Shown piece by piece: positions 1 through 5,950 of a stretch of DNA of 5,950 nucleotides. The stretch's first letter is position 1; every line of letters starts with the position of its first letter. The DNA is from Aquificaceae bacterium. Its GTDB lineage: Bacteria > Aquificota > Aquificia > Aquificales > Aquificaceae. The stretch is from positions 1 through 5,950 of the forward strand of contig JALSHX010000031.1 in the NCBI GenBank assembly GCA_026982025.1, read 5' to 3'. Under the pieces are notes generated by a model. The model ran no database searches and was not told where the DNA came from. It was given only the letters and a program-made list of their open reading frames with translations. The position numbers and the translations under genes were made by a program.

Positions 1-2161
<2,161 letters not shown>

Positions 2162-2162
<1 letters not shown>

Positions 2163-2830
2163 TGGAAGAAAAACCTTACATAGTCATAGTTTCGGAGGTA
2201 AGCATTGACGGAAAGCTGACCCTTTACAGAGGTGCATCAAGCAAGGAACTGATGAGTTTAATGGACGAAGAAGCTTACAGGTACCTTCACGAGATAAGAG
2301 CCAAGGTTGACGGGATCATGGTGGGCTGTGAAACTGTTCGCACCGACAACCCCAGCCTTACCGTCAGGTATGCAAAGGGGAAAAATCCCGTGAGGATAAT
2401 ACCGTGCTCAACCGCCAATGTACCCCTTGATGCTAATGTACTAAACATATCGGAAGCCCCGACCATAATAGTAACAACGGAGAGGGCTCCGCAGGATAGG
2501 ATTGCAAAGATTAAAGAGAGGGGGGCAGAGGTCATCGTTGCGGGTGATGAGCTCGTAGACTTTGACCGTCTCCTCCCCATGCTTTACAGGAGGGGAATAA
2601 AGTCCCTAATGGTTGAAGGAGGGGCATCAATAAATTGGGAATTCATCAGAAGAAGGATAGTTGACGAAATTAGAATAATTCACCTCCCGGTAATCGTCGG
2701 AGGTGAGAACGTTCCTACCCTCGTGGGAGGAGAGGGTTTTAAGAAGCTCAAAAACCTCCTTCACCTGCGTCTCAGGTCCCACTTCAAAAGGGGAAACCAC
2801 CTTATTACCGAGTGGGAAGTTGTGAAGTAA
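2162..2830 (+). CDS. 2,5-diamino-6-ribosylamino-4(3H)-pyrimidinone 5'-phosphate reductase (stand-alone RibD reductase domain)
   Basis: This is a DHFR-like-fold NAD(P)H reductase that reduces the ribosyl side chain of a pyrimidine intermediate to the ribityl form in riboflavin (FMN/FAD) synthesis. At 222 residues it is only the reductase half of bacterial RibD, with no zinc-dependent deaminase domain. This is the architecture of archaeal and fungal reductases and of a second bacterial RibD-like type. Seen: SIDGKL (14-19), HEIRAKVDGIMVGCETVRTD (43-62), DNPSLTVR (62-69), NPVRII (75-80), GAEVIVAG (121-128), LMVEGGASINW (149-159), and a C-terminal PVIVGGENVPTLVGGEGF (176-193). These fit the archaeal-type reductase subfamily well. 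Whether the in vivo substrate is the deaminated or non-deaminated compound cannot be read from sequence. Start: AAAGGAG (2147-2153) lies 8 nt before the ATG, which overlaps the previous stop as TAATG. No other rib genes are in the window. Confidence 0.88.
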
Positions 2831-2877
2831 ATTATTAATAACACCGTAAAAGGGTTTTCCTCAAGGAGGTTTACACG
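2831..2877 (+). promoter_or_regulatory. Only intergenic gap in the + strand run; possible internal promoter region for grpE
   Basis: This 47-nt gap separates the RibD-type reductase from grpE. It opens with an AT-rich block containing a perfect 10-bp palindrome, TTATTAATAA (2832-2841). TATTAA at 2833-2838 could be a weak -10 box, but I find no matching -35 at normal spacing. No CIRCE (HrcA) operator is visible, and no stem-loop with a U-run that would mark a terminator. The genes on both sides may therefore share one transcript, with or without an extra promoter here. Confidence 0.3.
2863..2870 (+). promoter_or_regulatory. Strong Shine-Dalgarno for grpE
   Basis: AAGGAGGT lies 7 nt before the grpE ATG at 2878. 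It is the strongest ribosome binding site in the window and fixes the start. It suits a gene that initiates translation independently rather than by coupling to the gene upstream. Confidence 0.8.
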
Positions 2878-3435
2878 ATGGAAGAAAAGGAAAAGATTGA
2901 AGAAGAGGTTCAGGAGGAAATTGAGACCCTGAGGTCAAGGGTTGCTGAGCTTGAGGAAAAGGTTAAAAAACTTGAAACAATTGCCAAAAACTCAAACATA
3001 AGGGCATCCGACCTTCAGAGGGAGCTTGATTACTTCAAGGAGAGGTACAGAAGGGACCTTGAGGAGCAGAAAAAATACGGTGCGGAAGCACTCGCATCCG
3101 ACCTTCTGGGAATAATTGACAACTTTGAAAGGGCCTATGAAGCAGCACTCAGCACCAGAGACCACGATTCACTTCTCAAAGGGATTGAGATTATCCTCTC
3201 AGATCTCAAAAAGGTTCTTGAAAAGCACGGAATTCTGGAGATAGAGGTTCTGGGAAGGGAGTTTGATCCCTTTACCGCGGAAGCGGTTGAAACGGAGGTA
3301 TCCCCGGACCACCCGCCCAATACGGTGGTGAAGGTCATCCAGAAGGGCTACAAACTCCACGACAGGATAATAAGACCTGCAAGGGTTGTGGTTTCCATCA
3401 GAGGACCGGAGGAAGCCGAAGAGGAGATTACATGA
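2878..3435 (+). CDS. grpE: GrpE, nucleotide exchange factor of DnaK
   Basis: A cytoplasmic homodimeric co-chaperone that releases ADP from DnaK (Hsp70) and acts as a thermosensor in many bacteria. The 185-residue length is typical. Residues 1 to about 65 are a charged, Glu/Lys-rich heptad-like coiled coil, the long paired helix of GrpE, followed by the helical region with DNFERA (81-86) and KGIEIILSDLKKVLEKHG (101-118). The C-terminal beta domain carries FDPFTAEAV (129-137) and the highly diagnostic QKGYKLHDRIIRPARVVV (155-172). One oddity is that Ala134 stands where the GrpE signature usually has His or Met (FDPxxHEAV). The start is set by a strong Shine-Dalgarno at 2863-2870. The stop overlaps the next gene by ATGA. 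No dnaK, dnaJ or hrcA gene is adjacent, so this copy is separated from the classic chaperone operon. Confidence 0.96.
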   Translation: MEEKEKIEEEVQEEIETLRSRVAELEEKVKKLETIAKNSNIRASDLQRELDYFKERYRRDLEEQKKYGAEALASDLLGIIDNFERAYEAALSTRDHDSLLKGIEIILSDLKKVLEKHGILEIEVLGREFDPFTAEAVETEVSPDHPPNTVVKVIQKGYKLHDRIIRPARVVVSIRGPEEAEEEIT

Positions 3436-3635
3436 TGAAGATAAGGTACCGGGACTTTCACAGAAAGATCGCACCCTTCAAGGACGAGAGTCTTGAGGAC
3501 CTCCTTGAAAAGCAGGTTAACGAGTGGATAAGATTAAACAGAGTAAAGGTCATCAATGTTGAAACCCTGTGGCAGAGGAACGCCCACCTTACAATAGGCG
3601 TAAGGGTCTGGTACACGGTGGGTGATGATGAATGA
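3432..3635 (+). CDS. Small protein of unknown function (67 aa), coupled between grpE and the NYN gene
   Basis: I do not recognise this protein with confidence. It is soluble, without signal peptide, membrane segment or cysteine. The pattern suggests a short strand (KIRYRDF, 3-9), an amphipathic helix (SLEDLLEKQVNEWIRL, 20-35) and two further strands (VKVINVETLW, 38-47, and HLTIGVRVWYTV, 52-63), a beta-alpha-beta-beta layout. This layout and the EINxFL/VIDI/VxxxY-like spacing faintly recall the small Cse60-type proteins of Bacillus, a by-eye resemblance only. It is likely real: GAGGAG (3421-3426) lies 5 nt before the ATG, it has ATGA overlaps with both grpE and the NYN gene, and base and codon use match the neighbours. 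A second in-frame ATG at 3435 is an alternative start. Its tight coupling to the NYN gene hints at a shared role, but this is inference. Confidence 0.7.
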   Translation: MMKIRYRDFHRKIAPFKDESLEDLLEKQVNEWIRLNRVKVINVETLWQRNAHLTIGVRVWYTVGDDE

Positions 3636-4123
3636 AGAGGGCGGGAATATTCATAGACGGGACAAACCTTTACTTTATTCAGAGAAACTTTCTCGGATAT
3701 AAAATTGACATAGTAAAGTTCGTTGAGTTTTTCAAGAGGTTTTACGAAATTTACAATGTATTTTTTTACCTCGCCTACAGGGAAGAAGACGAAAAACAGG
3801 AGAAGTTCTACAAGATGCTAACCTTAAGCGGAATAACGGTCGTCAGGAAGCCCCTCAAACAGCTCAAGGACGGTTCCTTTAAGGGAAACCTTGATGTTGA
3901 TCTGACAATTGACATGCTCCTCACCAAAGACAACTACGATGTTGCGGTGCTGTGCTCTGGCGACAGCGACTTTCAGAGACTAATAGAGGTTCTCAGAACC
4001 TTCGGAAAGGAGATCATCTGTGTATCAACCAGAGAAAGCTCCTCCATTGAGCTGGTCAATGCTGCCGACAGGTTCATTGAGCTCAGGGATATAATTGATG
4101 AGATCAAACTTGAGGAGCAGTAA
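3632..4123 (+). CDS. NYN domain protein (LabA/DUF88-like putative RNase, PIN-like fold)
   Basis: A 163-residue single-domain protein of the NYN family, a PIN-like nuclease fold predicted to cleave RNA in a metal-dependent way. Seen: the N-terminal IFIDGTNLY (6-14) with Asp9 and Asn12, KGNLDVDLTIDML (84-96) with Asp88, Asp90 and Asp94, and LCSGDSDFQRLIEVLRTFGK (107-126) with the SGDSDF motif (Asp111, Asp113). These are the acidic residues expected of the active site, so it looks catalytically competent. The length fits LabA-like single-domain members. Members occur in housekeeping and stress settings and most have no known substrate. Translation probably depends on coupling: the ATG overlaps the upstream stop (ATGA), and only a weak G-rich Shine-Dalgarno (GGTGGGTG, 3618-3625) precedes it. 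The hisZ-like gene follows after 2 nt. Confidence 0.87.
   Translation: MKRAGIFIDGTNLYFIQRNFLGYKIDIVKFVEFFKRFYEIYNVFFYLAYREEDEKQEKFYKMLTLSGITVVRKPLKQLKDGSFKGNLDVDLTIDMLLTKDNYDVAVLCSGDSDFQRLIEVLRTFGKEIICVSTRESSSIELVNAADRFIELRDIIDEIKLEEQ
4112..4117 (+). promoter_or_regulatory. Shine-Dalgarno supporting the TTG start of hisZ
   Basis: GAGGAG lies 8 nt before TTG 4126. An in-frame stop (TGA at 4111-4113) just upstream leaves this TTG as the only reasonable start codon. Confidence 0.65.
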
Positions 4124-4125
4124 GA

Positions 4126-5001
4126 TTGAAGATTTACACAAGGGAGGAGTCAGAGTTTTACAGAACAGCGGTTATCACCGCTGTTGAGGTTTTTGAGAAA
4201 AGAGGCTTTAATTACCTGTACCTTCCTGTGTGGGAACCACTTAGCATTCAGGAGAAGGCTCTCGGAGAACTTTCCAGAAACTCACTTACCTTCAGGGACT
4301 TTGAAACAGGTGATCCGGTGGCTCTCCGCCTTGACTTTACAACTCAGGTAGTAAGGTATGTAAGTCTTTTAAGGGAAAGGAACTTCCCGATTCGCTTTTA
4401 TTATGTCGGACCTGTTTTTGAGTACACCTCTCGCCTTGACCAGAAGGAAGAAGCGGGAGTTGAAATTATCGGTGACAGATCCCTGAAGGCGGATTGCGAG
4501 GTAATAATCGTTTTGTGGGAACTTCTAAACAAACTCGGATTTGATGACCTTACCGTTTCAGTGGGACACACAAGCGTTGTGGAAACGATCCTTCTTGAGG
4601 TGGAACAGTCAAAAAAGAATGAGGTGAAAACCGCGTTTAGGGAGAAGAATATAACCTTTTTGTCCACCATCTTCGGTCAGGATTCAACCCCCACCAATCT
4701 GGTTATCAAACAGGGGGGCTACGAGGTCCTTGAAGACCTTGAAAATTACAATCTTCAGGAAGTTGCCCTTCAACTTGAGGAAGTGGGTAAAACCCTTGAG
4801 GCAGAAGGTGTTGATTTTATTTTCGATCTTACAGAAGTCAGGGATTTCCCGTACTACAGCGGTATAGTGTTTGAAATATTCCACAAAAGGATGGGCTCAC
4901 CCGTGGGCGGTGGAGGAAGGTATGACAGGCTCTCTGCAATAGTTGGTGAGGAGTTTCCCGCAACGGGGGGAGCAGTTTACCTGTCTAAATTAGTTCCTTG
5001 A
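4126..5001 (+). CDS. hisZ: HisZ, ATP phosphoribosyltransferase regulatory subunit (HisRS paralogue)
   Basis: A catalytic-core paralogue of histidyl-tRNA synthetase that, with a short HisG, forms the first enzyme of histidine synthesis (ATP + PRPP to phosphoribosyl-ATP) and is needed for activity and histidine feedback. Class II synthetase features are visible: LRLDFTTQVVRYV (67-79), GPVFEYTSRLDQKEEAGVEIIGD (95-117; the region of motif 2), EVRDFPYYSGIVFEIF (237-252) and motif 3-like GGGGRYDRL (261-269). Residues needed for aminoacylation are changed: motif 2 has Glu99 where HisRS has an ATP-binding Arg (xFR), and the HisRS RGLDYY box reads RDFPYY. At 291 residues it ends at the catalytic core, with no anticodon-binding domain, so a true HisS is unlikely. 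It implies a short-form HisG elsewhere in the genome. Translation starts at TTG, 2 nt after the NYN stop. Its end overlaps the convergent metK. Confidence 0.85.
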   Translation: MKIYTREESEFYRTAVITAVEVFEKRGFNYLYLPVWEPLSIQEKALGELSRNSLTFRDFETGDPVALRLDFTTQVVRYVSLLRERNFPIRFYYVGPVFEYTSRLDQKEEAGVEIIGDRSLKADCEVIIVLWELLNKLGFDDLTVSVGHTSVVETILLEVEQSKKNEVKTAFREKNITFLSTIFGQDSTPTNLVIKQGGYEVLEDLENYNLQEVALQLEEVGKTLEAEGVDFIFDLTEVRDFPYYSGIVFEIFHKRMGSPVGGGGRYDRLSAIVGEEFPATGGAVYLSKLVP

Positions 5002-5950
5002 GTTTATCAAGGTAATTGAGCTTCTCCCATGCAAACTCTTCCCTCCCAAAGTGTCCGTAGCATGAAGTTTGCCTGTAAATGGGTTTTCTTAGATCAAGAA
5101 ACTCTATAATTTCGTAAGGCTTGACCGGGAACACTTTCAGTACCGCTTCCTCAATCTTTTCTTTATCAACCGTTTCGGTGCCGAAGGTTTCAATGTCAAA
5201 GGCAACGGGCTCAGTAAGCCCGAATGCGTATCCTATTTGAACCACGCACTTCCGGGCAAGCCCCGCAGCAACCACATGCTTTGCTATCATCCTTGCCATG
5301 TAGGAGCCGGACCTGTCCGTTTTGGTGGGATCCTTGCCGGAGAATGCACTTCCTCCTGAAAAACCTATATCCCCGTAGGCATCGGAAACGATCTTCCTCC
5401 CCGTCAGTCCCGTGTCCGCAACGGGTCCTCCTATGACGAACCTTCCTGTGGGGTTTACCCTAACCTGTGTTGAAGGTCCCATCAGTTCTCCGGGGACCTC
5501 CTTCTTAACAATTTCCTCTGTGATCATCTCCCTCAGATTTTGAACAGATACATCGGGATCGTGATGTGCATAAACCACTATGTCCTTAATGGAGGTGGGT
5601 CTTCCGTCCTCGTAGTCCATTGTCACGAGAACCTTTCCGTCCGGTCTAAGAAAGGGCATTTTTCCGGTTTTTCTCAGGTTTGAAAGCCTCTTAGTAATTG
5701 CGTGGGCAACGGTGATGGGCCATGGCATAAGCTGAGGAGATTCATCTACTGCATAACCAACAACTATAGCCGTATCACCGGCACCCTCCCTTGACACTCC
5801 AAGGGCTATATCCGGACTCTGTTCGTCAAGGGAAGTGACCACCGCACAGGTATCCGCGTCAAAGCCCAGTTCCGGGCGAGTGTATCCGATGTCCTTTACC
5901 ACTCCTCTCACAACGGAAGGAATGTCCACGAAGCTCTCCGTTGAGAGCTC
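4985..5950 (-). CDS. metK: S-adenosylmethionine synthetase, 5'-truncated by the window edge
   Basis: MetK makes S-adenosylmethionine from methionine and ATP in the cytoplasm as a homo-oligomer (usually tetramer). The frame stays open to base 5950 and reads ELSTESFVDIPSVV, matching the usual VTT-x-x-YVDIP region. The GTG at 5929 is therefore an internal Val and roughly the first 60 residues lie outside the window; about 321 residues are visible. Seen: GFDADTCAVVTSLDEQSPDI, LRPDGKVLVTMDYEDG, HHDPDVS, NPTGRFVIGGPVADTGLTGRK, and the second family signature GGSAFSGKDPTKTDR with the Lys and Asp of the ATP/phosphate site. The first signature, normally GAGDQGxxxGY, reads GAGDTAIVVGY (5763-5795), and the segment before it is short (GVSRE). 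It converges on hisZ with a 17-nt overlap of the coding ends. Any SAM riboswitch or promoter would lie beyond the right edge. Confidence 0.96.
   Translation of the reverse strand, partial: ELSTESFVDIPSVVRGVVKDIGYTRPELGFDADTCAVVTSLDEQSPDIALGVSREGAGDTAIVVGYAVDESPQLMPWPITVAHAITKRLSNLRKTGKMPFLRPDGKVLVTMDYEDGRPTSIKDIVVYAHHDPDVSVQNLREMITEEIVKKEVPGELMGPSTQVRVNPTGRFVIGGPVADTGLTGRKIVSDAYGDIGFSGGSAFSGKDPTKTDRSGSYMARMIAKHVVAAGLARKCVVQIGYAFGLTEPVAFDIETFGTETVDKEKIEEAVLKVFPVKPYEIIEFLDLRKPIYRQTSCYGHFGREEFAWEKLNYLDKLKELI

Noticed and set aside
3432..4123. A mobile toxin-antitoxin or defence module
   Set aside because: Only the gene layout suggests it. The pair lies inside a continuous housekeeping run with matching codon use and no repeats, integrase or transposase nearby.
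4126..5001. Histidyl-tRNA synthetase (hisS) as the identity of this gene
   Set aside because: The anticodon-binding domain is absent, the motif 2 Arg is replaced by Glu, and the HisRS-specific RGLDYY box is altered, which fits HisZ better.
4996..5012. Hairpin CCTTGA-GTTTA-TCAAGG as a bidirectional terminator
   Set aside because: The stem is only 6 bp with modest GC, neither strand has a following U-run, and it lies within the metK coding end. Chance occurrence is as likely.
5224..5436. 70-codon open frame on the plus strand
   Set aside because: It is a shadow of metK. Its Pro/Arg/Ser/Cys-rich product is unlike the neighbouring proteins and shows no motif.
5927..5929. GTG at 5929 as the true start of metK
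   Set aside because: The frame continues upstream to the window edge with family-typical residues (ELSTESF before VDIP), so this codon is an internal valine.

Overview
The window reads as ordinary chromosomal DNA from a thermophilic bacterium, most likely a member of the Aquificota (Aquifex/Hydrogenobacter/Thermocrinis-like). This is inferred from Lys/Glu-rich proteins, heavy use of AGG/AGA for arginine, very tight gene packing, and one long same-strand gene run that mixes unrelated pathways, as is well known in Aquifex. No 16S rRNA or other phylogenetic marker is present, so the assignment is tentative.

Layout, left to right. Seven complete genes and one 3' fragment run on the + strand: the C-terminal part of a HemW-type protein; ilvC (ketol-acid reductoisomerase); a CDP-alcohol phosphatidyltransferase; a stand-alone RibD-type reductase for riboflavin synthesis; grpE; a 67-residue protein of unknown function; a NYN (LabA/DUF88-like) putative nuclease; and a short HisZ-type paralogue of histidyl-tRNA synthetase. 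A 5'-truncated metK on the - strand meets hisZ tail to tail.

Spacing is extremely tight. Junctions on the + strand are an 8-nt overlap, an ATGA overlap, a TAATG overlap, a 47-nt gap, two more ATGA overlaps and a 2-nt gap. The convergent hisZ and metK reading frames overlap by 17 nt. The 47-nt gap before grpE (2831-2877) is the only real intergenic space and the most plausible place for an internal promoter, although no convincing -35/-10 pair is visible. Most + strand genes have a clear purine-rich Shine-Dalgarno inside the preceding gene.

Functionally the run mixes tetrapyrrole/haem handling (HemW), branched-chain amino acid synthesis (IlvC), lipid headgroup transfer, riboflavin synthesis, protein folding (GrpE), possible RNA metabolism (NYN) and histidine synthesis (HisZ), with S-adenosylmethionine synthesis on the opposite strand. 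It is best read as a co-transcribed set of housekeeping genes rather than a dedicated pathway. I see no mobile element, CRISPR array, structural RNA, phage gene or defence cassette. The points most worth a second look are a non-canonical MetK signature (GAGDTA), the small protein translationally coupled to the NYN protein, and the CDP-alcohol phosphatidyltransferase, whose product cannot be told from sequence.
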